64,000 bases of DNA from Heliocidaris erythrogramma (GCA_025617745.1 CM046861.1:12548516-12612515); one strand, 5' to 3'. Shown: positions 33,370-43,869, numbered from the stretch's first letter. The notes: generated by a model not told the origin, from the sequence alone. Numbers and translations: made by a program.

Positions 33370-34660
33370 TTTTAAAAACCTGTCATTCCGTAACGCCCAA
33401 AACACATAATTTCAACTTATTTCCGAAAACGACTATTATATCATTTTCTTATGAAAGTTGATAGGTAAATCAAGGTACCTAATTCATGTACCTACAAAAT
33501 ATATGTGCTTTTTGTTTGAAGAAATATTTTACTAATGAATTATGATATGATTAATGATGTCATTCCGTAACAAATAATGTTACCGAATGACATTAAAGTC
33601 AATTTTGCAAAACTTTTAATTCAACCCTGAACCTATACATCACTTCAGCTAATTATATCGGAGAATAATTGTAGAGAAAAGTAGAGATGATGAGAACATA
33701 TTCTTGTATGAAAATGGTATAAATTTTCATGATTTTAGGTTTGATGGACTAAACAAATGGCGAATTTTTCTCATTCCATTTGTTAATAAGATGTATTTCT
33801 TTCCTCTATAAGTTTGATTGTCCTGTATTTTATATGACTAAATATTGATCTAGATGGTAGTATCAAAAACAAAAAAACAAATCATTTGATGAAATTTATG
33901 AATAATGAACATACAATAGAATACATAAGAAATTCATAAAACAAAATACATGCAATATAAAATGGAACGTAATGAAAAATCTATCTGAATATTTTTACCA
34001 GAAGCATTTTTCACAAATGAATACTCTTCAGAATTTTTCAAAATTCTAATTTTTAACCAAAATATGAACTGATGAATAAAATTTGCATAAATTATAGATT
34101 ATTAAACATTAATAGAGCTATTTTTAACAAAGATATCTTAAGTCATTCAAAATTATCAAATTATTTGCTCAATCTGTGCTTCAAACTATGTCTTTAATAC
34201 TTACTGTACTGTATTTACATAACATGAATTTTATACACTCTTCCCCATGAAGTCACTCCGTAACGGTCATTCCGTAACGCTGCTTCATTTCATATTTTTC
34301 ATCATATTTTAAATATTTTCAAACAGATTTTCAGGAACATTGTGTCATGTCAAAGCTAACATAGTGCAGAATGCCACAGCAATATTGTAAAAGCAGATGC
34401 ATATTCAAAGTTCAAAGAGTTTGAGCACTGATTATTCCGGTTGAAAAGTCATGTCCTATTTGTGCCATTCCGTAACGAAGCAATATAATACTTAATATTT
34501 TATAAATTTGATGAATGGTCGAACTCAATATAGTTTTGAAAGCATCTCGTATAGTTGTATGTATTGCACTACCAATTTGAAAATATTTATTATGTGATGT
34601 TCATAATATTCTTCTTTCAAACTTGAAAATATTTTTTGAATGTCATTCCGTAAAGCTTGT
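33370..34660. repeat. Cluster of CATTCCGTAACG motifs (intron 1)
   Basis: Seen: CATTCCGTAAC(G) or a one-base variant at about 33383, 33562, 34253 (CACTCCGTAACGG), 34268, 34467 and 34641. An opposed near-copy (GTTACCGAATGACAT) next to 33562 forms a hairpin. No unit boundary is evident between the motifs. The function is unknown. Confidence 0.6.
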
Positions 34661-34769
34661 AATTGCCCATCAGTTTTCCTCACAATAAAACGTATTTATT
34701 CGAATTCATAAATGCACTTTGAATTTAATGCTAAATAATTGTTCTCAACTCTCTTTGATATATTTCCAG

Positions 34770-35019
34770 TCACGATTTCGACTAACACCAGCAATCCGGC
34801 GTTGAAGGGTATTCTGCTGCAAGTTCGTCGAGATGTACCGAACTCTGACAACGATACTATCATCGGCACGTGGTCGGTTGGGACTTCGACAGACTTTCAA
34901 CTTCTAGCATGTAACGGCGCAAATTCGGCAGTGACGCATACGAACAGTAATGACAAACCATCTAGTATCCAGTTTACTTGGACGGCACCTTACGTAAACG
35001 GGGATGATATCTATGTCAC
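34770..35019 (+). CDS. Reeler-EGF protein, exon 2 (Reeler core)
   Basis: Seen: acceptor TATTTCCAG, in phase 1, out phase 2 at GTCAC|GTGAGT. It reads TISTNTSNPALKGILLQVRR, then GTWSVGTSTDFQLLACNG, and ends IQFTWTAPYVNGDDIYVT. Family knowledge: a GxLLQxR strand, a G-x-F-x(n)-C segment and a W-x-AP turn are the core strands of the Reeler beta-sandwich. Open throughout. With exons 1 and 3 it completes a full-length Reeler domain, likely an extracellular adhesion or recognition module. Confidence 0.88.
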
Positions 35020-35728
35020 GTGAGTATTTGAATAGTATTTTACAAGTCAAATAGACTACGATTTATCAAATCAATTTTTTGAACAATGTTCTTTATTTAC
35101 TACTGACTGACAGGTAATTGTATAATTGATGTTTATTATATTACACTTTGACGATTTTTTGTTTAACTTAATAACATTATTAAAGTCACTGTGTAAGTAT
35201 TATGTTTTGTATAAAATACTTTTTCTTATTTTTTTTTTCAGTTTTTCTCCCAATTAGTCGGACAGTTGTTAAAAAGGTAATATTTTACCTTTTTTTTTCT
35301 TGTGGGTGTCCAATAAATCCTTCTTTATATAACATACCAGTATTGATAAATATGGCAAATAGATGAATTTGCTTTTTGAAAGTTCCATTTTTTCCCCATG
35401 AAGATGGCCTCAATATAAACCATTTTACCAAATAATGTAGAGCCTCACCATTGTATGGCCCATTACATTACATATAAATTGCCTATAAAGAAGTCCTTTG
35501 GGTTTTTTTTCAAAGTAGCTATAATCATCTATAGTTTTAACTGTACACGGTTCCAGCTTCTCCAAGTGCTGAATCCGCCGACGGTAGGAAATAATGAATG
35601 AAAACTACCCCATTCATACAATTTACAATGATAGACACATTTTACTTCTTTGCCATTGCAAGGTAATTTTGTGATGTTCTGTTGTCAGAATTTGATTCTA
35701 TTTTTCTTTTATTCATATCAACCCTTAG
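35020..35728 (+). other. Intron 2, no feature
   Basis: Seen: an AT-rich intron of 709 bases with a normal donor (GTGAGT) and acceptor (CAACCCTTAG). Confidence 0.5.
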
Positions 35729-35790
35729 GGCAACATTTGTCCAGTCTATGGATACTTTTTGGGTTGCAGAGAGAACAAGTAATATTCAAG
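35729..35790 (+). CDS. Reeler-EGF protein, exon 3 (Reeler end)
   Basis: Seen: 62 bases; the first G completes Thr from exon 2, then ATFVQSMDTFWVAERTSNIQ, and the exon ends in phase 1 at CAAG|GTATGT. Family knowledge: ATxVQSxxxFW is the final strand of Reeler domains. Phase 1 out matches the phase 1 in of every EGF exon downstream, which supports the gene model. Too short to call from open frame alone; the call rests on phase and motif. Confidence 0.8.
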
Positions 35791-37098
35791 GTATGTCATG
35801 TTCCATTCACTATTGTATTCATGGAATGACATTACATGGAATACAGCATTTTAAATAGTCATGCGACATATCCAGTGTGTTATATACCTGTTACAGCTTC
35901 GATATCTGTGGTTTAGAAACGTGCCTCATACGATCAAATCTGACTGAGGAAGACGTCTGGACCGCAGATATCGAAACTGTCTCAGGTAAGTAACCATTTG
36001 GCTTTGTCAGTGATTCGAGCCATCCGGATCCGGATGATTTTTTTCTCCAACAATACATAAAACATTTTGTTTCATAATATTTAGTCCATGTTATTCGTGT
36101 TATGTTTCATCGAATTATTAATTTAACATATATTTAGTTTTGGCATAGAATTGTAGTTGCCAAAGCCTGCAGGAAAATCCAGAAAAACGTCTCAATGTTT
36201 GTGAAATCCCTTGTGGGTATAATACATTATGCTCAAATAGAAAAGAAAATTCTGTATCCGTGTGACGTCCACGGTCTTAAATCCATCGCGACTGTAGGCA
36301 TGTGTGTTTTTGTATTCCGTAATAATGTCTGCTAATGGTCACTATATTAGAATTCTTATGCGTTTTCACAAAATAGCATCGTTTTGTGGGGAACAAAAAT
36401 ATGTTGTCAAAAAACTGAAAGCACAAATTAACACACCCGTGTGTCCCTCGGAGAAAATAGTTGGAAAATTATACTTTAATGTGTGCGGGTTATCACTACA
36501 TGTATATTATGCTTATAGTCAGTGTTCCACATTATAAAGAAAATGTAGAAACATTAATTGGCAATATTCTTTGTATCACCATCAAAGTAATTGTACATTT
36601 TACCGACGGCGAGTATTTTTTATGGAGTTTAGTACAATGGTGGCATATCACATAATCATAATCAGGGGGGGGGGGGGGGGGGGGGTGGGGAAGAAAGCAG
36701 ATTTCTATTGCCGCATAACATGCGGTACAGTATAACTATACATATTCAATTTCTTACTTTTCTGTAAATGCAATTTTTCTCTTAACTAAATATGTTCCAA
36801 ATCTGAGCTTGAATTATATGATGTGTTTTGATGTATAATGCTTCGTCATCTAGCGAAAATTATATGACGATTAGTATAAAGTAACTCTTCGTTCTCTTCT
36901 AAGAAACATTTGTACATTGTTCACGTTGTTAGTGCATGCGTTTATTTCGTTTATTTTGTACTTTTAATTATGTCTGCTCTATTTTTTACTAACAATTTTC
37001 TGTTGTTAACCCTTTTTATATCTGTATATGATTTATATCTAATGTTTACATTTTTTTTTTCCTTCTTTATTTGTGCAAAATGTGTTGTATACTCGTAG
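35791..37098 (+). other. Intron 3; hairpin and G-run
   Basis: Seen: CTTCGATATCTGTGG near 35896 and CCGCAGATATCGAAAC near 35962 face each other around an 85-base segment; as an exon it would stop at once, so it is a repeat. A run of ~21 G lies at 36666. No exon. Confidence 0.45.
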
Positions 37099-37196
37099 AC
37101 ACTTGCGCCATGAATGACCCATGTGGTGATACTGGTTATTGTGAGAGTCTTATCGGAGGTGGTATAAACTGCAACTGCGTCGGAGGATACACCGGG
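37099..37196 (+). CDS. EGF-like exon 4, truncated
   Basis: Seen: acceptor ACTCGTAG, phase 1 in, reading DTCAMNDPCGDTGYCESLIG then GGINCNCVGGYTG. This supplies five of the six EGF cysteines (C1 to C5) and the GGYTG turn. The sixth cysteine and the donor are missing because a foldback-arm repeat begins here; reading on gives a stop at about 37257. It can be included only if a donor inside the repeat is used, and the exon is more likely skipped. Confidence 0.6.
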
Positions 37197-37335
37197 GTTT
37201 CTCGACATATTTCGAATATGAGGCCATTTGAAGAGCAATCCTACTATAGGCCTATATAATTTTCTTCCAAACTAGCATAAAAAGAATGACAAAGCTCACA
37301 AATAATTTTTCACCTTTCCCAGAACTCAACTTTAA
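37197..37335 (+). repeat. Foldback-arm insertion in EGF exon 4
   Basis: Seen: TTTCGAATATGAGGCC, GAAGAGCAATCCTA and CTCACAAATAATTTTTCACC match the right arm of the foldback at 1590-1745. It replaces the end of the EGF exon. Confidence 0.75.
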
Positions 37336-37661
37336 CTTATTATCATAATGCATGAAATAATTATTATTACATTCATGTGTATCCCCGTTCGAAACCTATA
37401 TGTTTATACTATACAATATGTATTACCAACCTTAAATAAAATCACGTCATGCTTAAAATATTCATATATTCTTTGCTTGTTGAAAATAAATTAGTATTTA
37501 GAGATATTTATATAATTATGGTATCTAACCACAATAAAATGCTAACACGAATGTTTCACCCCAATAACAATGACCTGAATATGCTTAACTTATTTATATT
37601 TCCAAGATAAGAGGGCCTCACTATCTGTGCATTTGTAACATTGTTATGTATATCTATGTAG
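37336..37661 (+). other. Intron, no feature
   Basis: Seen: AT-rich, ending in the acceptor TATCTATGTAG of the next EGF exon. Confidence 0.4.
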
Positions 37662-37781
37662 AAATAGATCCATGTGCTACCAGCTTGTGTGAAAACGGGG
37701 CAACATGTATTCCAATTACTGACTCTTTAAACTACACTTGTGATTGTGTGTTCGGATTTTCAGGGGATAGATGTGAAACAG
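37662..37781 (+). CDS. EGF-like exon (intact)
   Basis: Seen: 120 bases, phase 1 in and out (ACAG|GTTGGT). It reads EIDPCATSLCENGATCIPIT then DSLNYTCDCVFGFSGDRCET, a complete EGF domain with six cysteines in the order C-x4-C-x5-C-x10-C-x-C-x8-C. Family knowledge: NGATC...YxCxCxxGFxGxxC is the usual extracellular EGF repeat. No clear calcium-binding D-x-D/N-E signature beyond the EID start. Confidence 0.88.
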
Positions 37782-38238
37782 GTTGGTATTTGCTGTGCAA
37801 TGAAATCGTTTGATACCCCCCTTCAAATCCGAGCTATTTGGATAAATTGATATGCATTAAACAAAAATTGCAACGTTTCAAATTATCATATCATTAAACG
37901 ATTCTGTCTTATTAGTATACTCTGACACAACATAACTCTGTCAACTTAGGTATCAATTCCATTTAAATATAAATCTTCTTTTTTAAAACCTTTCCTCCTT
38001 AAGATTGTATATTTCAACTCTAACATCATATAGACAAACTACAAATACCTAATAGCCCAATAACAATGACTCATGAATATATATTTCCTTTGTGTGGTAT
38101 ACTCTTCACATGTTACTATCTCAGTTAGCTATCAAAAATCAAATCAAATACAGCAGTGTATGCTGACCTATTTTGTGTACAATTCTAGAAAACATGACGG
38201 TTTGTGCATATCCGACTTATTCCTGTATAATTATGTAG
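37782..38238 (+). other. Intron between EGF exons
   Basis: Seen: AT-rich intron ending in the original acceptor ATTATGTAG of the next EGF exon, five bases upstream of the transposon insertion. Confidence 0.45.
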
Positions 38239-38243
38239 AAATA

Positions 38244-39117
38244 TACTGAACTACAAAAGAAACGTCGCACTTTTCAAATTGATATCTTTTACACATGATA
38301 TTGGAATTTGATACGTAAAATCACATTTTATGCTTTTTTAACATCACAGATATGGCATTGACCGTCCATAACACATGATCATAACAAAATGTGATTTCTG
38401 TGTAGGATTAAAACTCATATCCTTTCCGTGAACATGGTAGTGCACTCGTGCGCAGCTTTTTGAAAAGCATGATGCACATGCACATCCTCTATCCAGTGGG
38501 TTTAAAAGGGACTCAAAACCTTCATCCTGTCATTCGTTTCCTGAGCGCTGTCACCATGCCACGTCTGACTCAAAACCAGAGGGAACAAGCCATCGGACGT
38601 CTTCATGCTGGCCAACGTCCTAGAGTCATTGCCAACGACTTCAATGCAGCGTTCGGACAGTAGAGAGACTGCGGGAGCGATACAATGCAACCAACAGCAC
38701 CAACGATCGTCAGCGCAGTGGTCGTCCCAGGGTGAGATCGCCATCTTCACCGGGACCACTTGCAGGATCGCTTCCGCAGAGCAACAGAATCGGCTCTACA
38801 GACTATTGGCACACACAACAGACCAATTTCTGCAGCAACTGTTCGTCGTCGGCTGAGAAGCTTCAACTTGTCTTGTCGGCGTCCTGCTCGGGGCCCTATC
38901 CGCACCGTTCGACATCGTCGGGAACGTCTCCTGTGGGCCCAACAACGTCAGAACTGGCGCTATCAACGACGAGAGTCGTTATTGCACATCTGTACTTGTT
39001 AATCAAAACAAAGCAAAACATTTTCTCAGTTTTCACTCTTGAATAAAGAATATGTTTCATTGTAAATAAAACAGTTTCAAACACATACATGTGCGACGTT
39101 TCTTTTGTAGTTCAGTA
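38244..39117 (+). mobile_element. 874-bp Tc1/mariner-type transposon inserted in an EGF exon
   Basis: Seen: the left end TACTGAACTACAAAAGAAAC and the right end are exact complements for at least 27 bases (through CGTCGCAC). TA lies outside each end (38242-38243 and 39118-39119), the Tc1/mariner duplication. Without the insertion and one TA the host reads GTAGAAATAGATCCATGTGC, identical to the start of the preceding EGF exon. Internally it carries a decayed transposase. The perfect ends suggest a fairly recent insertion, while the broken frame suggests it was mobilised in trans. Confidence 0.92.
38556..38995 (+). pseudogene. Decayed Tc1-like transposase N-terminal half
   Basis: Seen: starts MPRLTQNQREQAIGRLHAGQ, the first helix-turn-helix of Tc1-type transposases. 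After a frameshift the next frames give SGRPRV, then DRFRRATESALQTIGTHNRP, ISAATVRRRL and RGPIRTVRHRRERLLWAQQR. These cover the bipartite DNA-binding region only. The DDE catalytic domain is deleted, so the copy is non-autonomous. Confidence 0.8.
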
Positions 39118-39120
39118 TAG

Positions 39121-39234
39121 ATCCATGTGCTAATAACTCGTGTGAAAACGGAGCTACGTGCATTCCAGTTGCCGATTCTTTAAACTACACTTGTGATTGT
39201 GTTTCTGGATTTTCTGGAGAGAGATGTGAAACAG
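39121..39234 (+). CDS. EGF-like exon with transposon-made acceptor
   Basis: Seen: starting after the AG at 39119-39120 the exon is phase 1 and reads DPCANNSCENGATCIPVADS then LNYTCDCVSGFSGERCET, all six cysteines, ending ACAG|GTCTGT in phase 1. The original acceptor (38237-38238) is now 880 bases upstream across the transposon. The transposon's right end supplies TTTCTTTTGTAG, and three AGs follow (39110, 39115, 39120). Only the last, made from the TA duplication plus the exon's G, keeps the frame. Use of the first AG would meet a TAA after seven codons. Confidence 0.7.
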
Positions 39235-39645
39235 GTCTGTATCTGAAAGAAAAATCCAGAACATTCCAGTTGGATATATTGTAAAAAACAAAGAAACAAA
39301 TTCTACAATTACCCTGTCAGCATATTTCAATTGAAAATAAATAATTTGTTTACAAACTTTTCATTGTTTAAGAATGTATATTCCAATTCTATAACCTGCC
39401 TGGACAGACTACAAACATGCATTCGCTTTACGCATTTACAGCAGTATATGTGTGTATGTTTGTTTATATCTTTATATGGATTTATTTATGTATTTCCCAT
39501 ATATATTCGTATAACCTTTATCGGTTGTTATCTCATTTTGCTAACAAATTCATTTATCAAATACAGAAAAGTATGCTAACCATTATTAAAATACTAGAAA
39601 ACATAACCCTTTGTGCCTATCCCACTCATTCCTAAATATCTATAG
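39235..39645 (+). other. Intron between EGF exons
   Basis: Seen: donor GTCTGT, AT-rich body, acceptor-like ATCTATAG. No other feature. Confidence 0.4.
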
Positions 39646-39732
39646 AAATAGATAGGTATGTTAACACCTCGTGTGAAAACGGGGCTACATGTATTGCTGT
39701 TGCTAACTCTTTTAACTACAATTGTGATTGTT
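39646..39732 (+). pseudogene. Relic EGF-like exon
   Basis: Seen: EIDRYVNTSCENGATCIAVA then NSFNYNCDCL. Relative to the intact exons the first cysteine is Tyr (DRY for DPC), and the sequence loses homology after the CDC, so the last cysteine and donor are gone. Reading on reaches TAA near 39756. A dead duplicate of its neighbours. Confidence 0.75.
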
Positions 39733-39842
39733 TAATAATTATAATCGAGATGCCATAATTCTATCGAGATACCATTTCTAATCAGTCTCCGTCTTTATTC
39801 AATAGAAAATAATTTACATTATTCTTTTCTTGGCAAATAAAG

Positions 39843-39959
39843 CCCTAGATCCCTGTGATAATAATAACTGCTCTAATGGGGCTACGTGTAACCCCGGTGT
39901 CTTCCCTAACTACTCCTGTTCTTGCATGTTTGGATACATTGGGGATTTTTGTGAAGAAG
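39843..39959 (+). CDS. EGF-like exon (intact)
   Basis: Seen: acceptor CAAATAAAG, 117 bases, phase 1 in and out (GAAG|GTATGT). It reads ALDPCDNNNCSNGATCNPGV then FPNYSCSCMFGYIGDFCEE with six cysteines. The acceptor has a weak pyrimidine tract (ATTCTTTTCTTGGC). In frame with the other EGF exons. Confidence 0.85.
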
Positions 39960-40309
39960 GTATGTTTTCGATTTGCTTTTGGATTAATAATACATTAAAA
40001 AATCGATTCCAGTATGCATGTATATACATTCTTTGGTATATATTCCTGTTTTTAGTAATGATTTCGCTTGGAAAAGCGCTTTGTATTGTTGTACATTTCA
40101 TAACAACGTTGACGCAATGACTATTAACTAATGTATCATTTCCATGTAAAATAATCATATGTAAGGAGTATATTGTCACAATCTCTGAAATTTGAAAATG
40201 TCCGTCGTGTGATCTTGTGAGTACAGTCGAGCGTGTGTGTTATCCCTGGCTTTCATGTTTATCTTTATTTTCAGTCCGAACCTTCTTAACTTTATGTCTA
40301 ACCTCCTAG
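39960..40309 (+). other. Intron between EGF exons
   Basis: Seen: donor GTATGT and acceptor ACCTCCTAG; nothing else recognised. Confidence 0.4.
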
Positions 40310-40409
40310 ATATGAACCCCTGGCGGTACATGTACCGCTGTAGCCGGCTCTTTCACTAACTACACGTGTGAATGTCCATTTGAATTTACTGGAGAATCTT
40401 GTGAAACGG
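40310..40409 (+). pseudogene. EGF-like exon with internal deletion
   Basis: Seen: begins DMNP in phase 1, then shifts: the second half, in another frame, reads GGTCTAVAGSFTNYTCECPF and EFTGESCET before ACGG|GTTTGT. About 20 bases spanning C1-C2 appear deleted and the exon is 100 bases, not a multiple of 3, so inclusion would break the protein. Confidence 0.75.
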
Positions 40410-41106
40410 GTTTGTATTATTACCGCCGCGCTAAGCAAGGGCGGTACTAATTTCAGTCGATTCTGTCCCGATGTTTGTTTGTTTGTTTGTTAGTGCTCTA
40501 ACGTTTGAATGGTTCCATTTCAGTTCACCAAACTTTCAGCGAATCTTCATCTAAGTAATATGCGATTTCCTATTGAATTCCACGGTCACAGGTGCATCTT
40601 ATTTTTTAAAATTAATTTTTTAAATTATTTTTTTTGATTTTATAGCGCCGAAGGTACAGCCCTTTATATACACGTACCGTCATTGGCCTGAACTGTGCAT
40701 GCAGTGTACGAAAAAGCACCGCAACATAGTATCTATTGAGTTATCGTATCCGCGCGCGCGTTATTAGTAAGATGAGAGACTATAGTGTAATTAGAGCGCA
40801 ATCGGAGAAACTGCTGGGGCTTAGCCGGTCACATATGCACTGTAATGTATTTTTAGTTTTTCTTTTTTCTTTTATTGTTGTTTTTATAATATTTATTTCT
40901 CCTGGCCTACAGCCGAGTACAGGACTATAAAATGTTTGTAGTCGGCCGTAGTCGCAACCAGCCTTGCTCGCAACATTTTATCATTTATCTGTCATTCTGT
41001 GTTCGTGTGTAGATCTAAGTTACTGTTAGGTCTAACGACGTTACATCTGTGCTGCTGCAGTGTAAGATATCAGCCGTCGTTCGGGTGTTGGCTATGATGT
41101 ACATTA
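40410..41106. other. Intron, repeats only
   Basis: Seen: a GTTTGTTTGTTTGTT stretch at 40481 and an unassigned GC-richer segment (40650-41100). No exon. Confidence 0.4.
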
Positions 41107-41473
41107 GGGACTTTTAGAAGCAGTGGACTAGTACTTCGTCCCAGTCGACTAATTCGCGCATGTCAACGTCGTCGACAGCCCATGTTGACTACAGTTCTGA
41201 TCATTTTAGATTTCACTCGACGTGTACGTACCGTCGACGTCAACCGGAAGTACACACTCAACGGATGAGCATAATAGTTGAGCTGTTCTGATGACGTCAT
41301 ATACGTGAACCTCGTCGAAGATTTCGGAGCACCGCAAAAACGAAGTGAACACGTTCTCGATTTTGCAAGTCAGGGAGGAGGACAGGGAGAGGGCGAGTGG
41401 CGCATGCGCAGTGGCGTAGAATGATGTCCTTGCGTACCAGTCGACTAAGTGGACGTGCAATTCTAAAAGTCCC
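41107..41473. mobile_element. 367-bp MITE with TA duplication
   Basis: Seen: GGGACTTTTAGAA at the left, TTCTAAAAGTCCC at the right, TA outside each end. Subterminal GTCGACTAA(T/G) pieces also pair (AGTCGACTAATTCGCG near 41143 and CAGTCGACTAAGTGGACG near 41437). Contains ATGACGTCAT at 41292. Probably Tc/mariner-related and non-autonomous. Confidence 0.7.
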
Positions 41474-41769
41474 TATTGGGTGCGACGACGCTCCGCTGAA
41501 CCCCCTCGCGAGGAGGAGAGCGACCAAAACAATAAAGTGACAAAAGACTCCTCCAAACAGAGGGATTTTTCCGTCTAGCGCTGCAGTGTAACTATACACA
41601 GCGATAACGCAACAGAAATTGGATGTGCGATAGCCCTTTTTTTAGCAGCATTGAAATCTGCACAATTTTTCACGTAATGTGGCTATGCCTAGCCTAGGCT
41701 AGTATTATACTTTTATAGTTTGCTGCATGGATGCAATTTCCGATTGAATTCCACAGGTGCATCTGTTTT

Positions 41770-42127
41770 TTGGATGTGTTGTGGATCAGTGGATAAGTCC
41801 CCGGACTGTGAACCACGAGGTCCGGGGTTCGAATCCCACCGCAGCACTAGCGTCCTTTGGCAAGACGTTAATCTACATTTGCCACTCTCCACCCAGGTGT
41901 TAAATGGGTACCCGGTAGGATGCGAATGTTAATGTCGTTTGCTTAACAATGTGAGCGCCACTGTGCTGCCCATTGCTGGAATACTCCCCAGGGAGCGGAG
42001 AATGTGCATACATTGAGTGCTGGCATGCCAGAATCCGATGACCGGGGTAATAATATATCTGTAAAGCGCTTAGAGACATCATCTTATGTATTAGGCGCTA
42101 TATAAAAGCGGAATATTATTATTATTA
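41770..42127 (+). mobile_element. Full-length tRNA-derived SINE
   Basis: Seen: A box TGGATCAGTGG (41782-41792), B box GGTTCGAATCC (41826-41836), body CCTTTGGCAAGACGTTAATC and ACTCTCCACCCAGGTGTTAA, and a 3' end TAAAGCGCTTAGAGACATC, GGCGCTATATAA followed by (ATT)n. The 5' half is shared with the SINE at 25526. The tail gives the LINE-recognised 3' end that the other copy lacks. Confidence 0.85.
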
Positions 42128-42281
42128 TTTTTTCTTTATTTAATTTTTTATTTTTTCTTTGTTTTGAAGGTGTGTATAGGCAATATTTAAGTCATACTAT
42201 TACTACTCTAGTTAGACCTAGATCTATAGTACAATGGCCGACAATGGCACTTATAAGGGAGCCACTTCAGTTCTAAGAACT

Positions 42282-42384
42282 CAGGGGCCGCGGAACGTCT
42301 TGGAAAGTGGAGGGGGCTGAGGGGGGGGGGGGGGGGGGCTACGTGTATAACCACATTTTTGCACTGCCCCGGTTCCGCGGTCCC
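42282..42384. mobile_element. ~100-bp MITE, CAGGGGCCGCGGAAC ends
   Basis: Seen: CAGGGGCCGCGGAAC at the left and GTTCCGCGGTCCCTG at the right are complementary with one mismatch, around a run of ~17 G. Similar design to the CAGGGGCGGATCC elements. Confidence 0.65.
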
Positions 42385-42411
42385 TGGTTCAACTGTTCTC
42401 CTAGCGGGCCC

Positions 42412-43630
42412 TGTATAACAATTACCCCATAGTCATCAGGTACAATTCAAACCTGCCCAATTATCTTGAGCACAATCTCAACTCCCCGGGGAGCATGCAA
42501 GCCAGGCTATCAGATGATGCTCACCGCTTAGTTAAAGTAGATATTCAAAGAAAATCACAAATATGGCAATTAATGTATCACTAGAAACTGGGAAGCTTAC
42601 AGATGGCAATCGTATAAGTTTTATGTCAACTGCGTATCTGGTGATTATAAAAACAACACAAATAAAAGCTCTTCTCAGCATCTGGAATATCCGAGGATTC
42701 GCCAGAAATATAGCGATGTTTTGATGTCGTCACACTCGGGATCGATCCTGCTTAAGCAGACGACGTCCTATAATGAATGAACGTAATTGCAATGCAATTA
42801 TTTATCAAATTATAAAGAGTTTGGTGTATTTAAACATGACCTTATTTCACACCATTATAAAGGGAAAGTGAAACTGATTCTGATAGCTAAAACCGTTTGA
42901 TTGTAAATACATAGGAGAAGGGTCAATGATCAATGAAACAAACCCCACTTTCAAATTGAAAAGCCCTCCGAATAATAGCAGGATGGTATTCGTTCCCTCT
43001 TGAAACGCCGAACATGCCCCGGTGCAAGCAGCTGAAAATACAATGGCGTCTTATTTTGTTTACAAGTGACTGATTCCTTTATTTTTTTAACGCTGCATTT
43101 TTCATCAAAATAATACCATACACGAAGTTAAGAGTGAGGCAACAGACTAACATTAAGACTGACGCTAGTGAAGGAAGAGAAATAAGTGAAGAGGAGATGA
43201 CAAAATAGGCTCTGAAAAATGTGTAAGATGTTATGGGACATCGTCTGCTTAGACAGGACTGGTCCAGGGTGTGTCGTCACATATCTCAGCAGCGTTCGAG
43301 GAGCTCTTCAGCTGCTTTATCGGGGGCTGTATTTTACCGTTTTATAATTGATAATAATCATTACTTCAAATGTTTCCAAGCGTTGAATTTGGATAACCTT
43401 GTTTAATTTATGCCATCTATGCAACAATAAGTATTAAGCCAATATTTAAAATCATTAACGTTCTACTTTAACACCCGACCAAGGTTCCCATCACTCATGG
43501 GTAAAAAAAAGCGAGCGGATAAAATGCCTTGCCCAAGGACATAAACACCAGACATAGTAGGGTTCGAACCCGCGACCCTCAGATCCAAAGACGAGAACCC
43601 CAATCCACTACACCACAGTGCATGCATCCG
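42412..43630 (-). mobile_element. Minus-strand tRNA-derived SINE split by the TTAA element
   Basis: Seen on the minus strand: A box TGGTGTAGTGG (43605-43615) and B box GGTTCGAAC (within 43560-43571), then GGGCAAGGCATTTTATCC, interrupted at the TTAA (43468-43471). The sequence resumes below 42535 with a GAGCATCATCTG / GCATGCTCCCCGGGGAG segment. The tRNA half is firm; continuation of the SINE beyond the insertion is inferred. Confidence 0.6.
42536..43467 (-). mobile_element. 932-bp TTAA-flanked non-autonomous element, copy 2
   Basis: Seen: near-identical reverse complement of 29889-30822, flanked by TTAA (42532-42535 and 43468-43471). Shared blocks include CTTAAGCAGACGACGTCCTA and AATGGCGTCTTATTTTG. 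Only scattered differences are visible, so both copies moved recently or one derives from the other. No coding capacity. Confidence 0.88.
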
Positions 43631-43869
43631 CAATTAATTCTTTATTGAATGGTCGAGGTGGGACACTACATCGCGCAGGCGCGGCGGTTCACTGTTGCTA
43701 AACAGTATCAATCTAGTTTTTGTTCCTTTTCATTTGCGTTTTGCTAATATTGTACATATATCCATTGATATGTATTCATTTTTTGCTTTCGTAGATAGTT
43801 ATTCTCAGTGTTCATAAGATATACGTTTGTGTTACATTTGTTAGAGCTCTTGTTGCAATATATCTTAAA

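Noticed and set aside
35890..35987. Possible exon with acceptor-like CAG and donor GTAAGT
   Set aside because: In the required phase it stops within seven codons, and its two halves are complementary; it is a repeat hairpin in intron 3.
43555..43630. Functional tRNA gene on the minus strand
   Set aside because: A and B boxes are present, but the sequence continues into a SINE body and the acceptor stem does not close convincingly.
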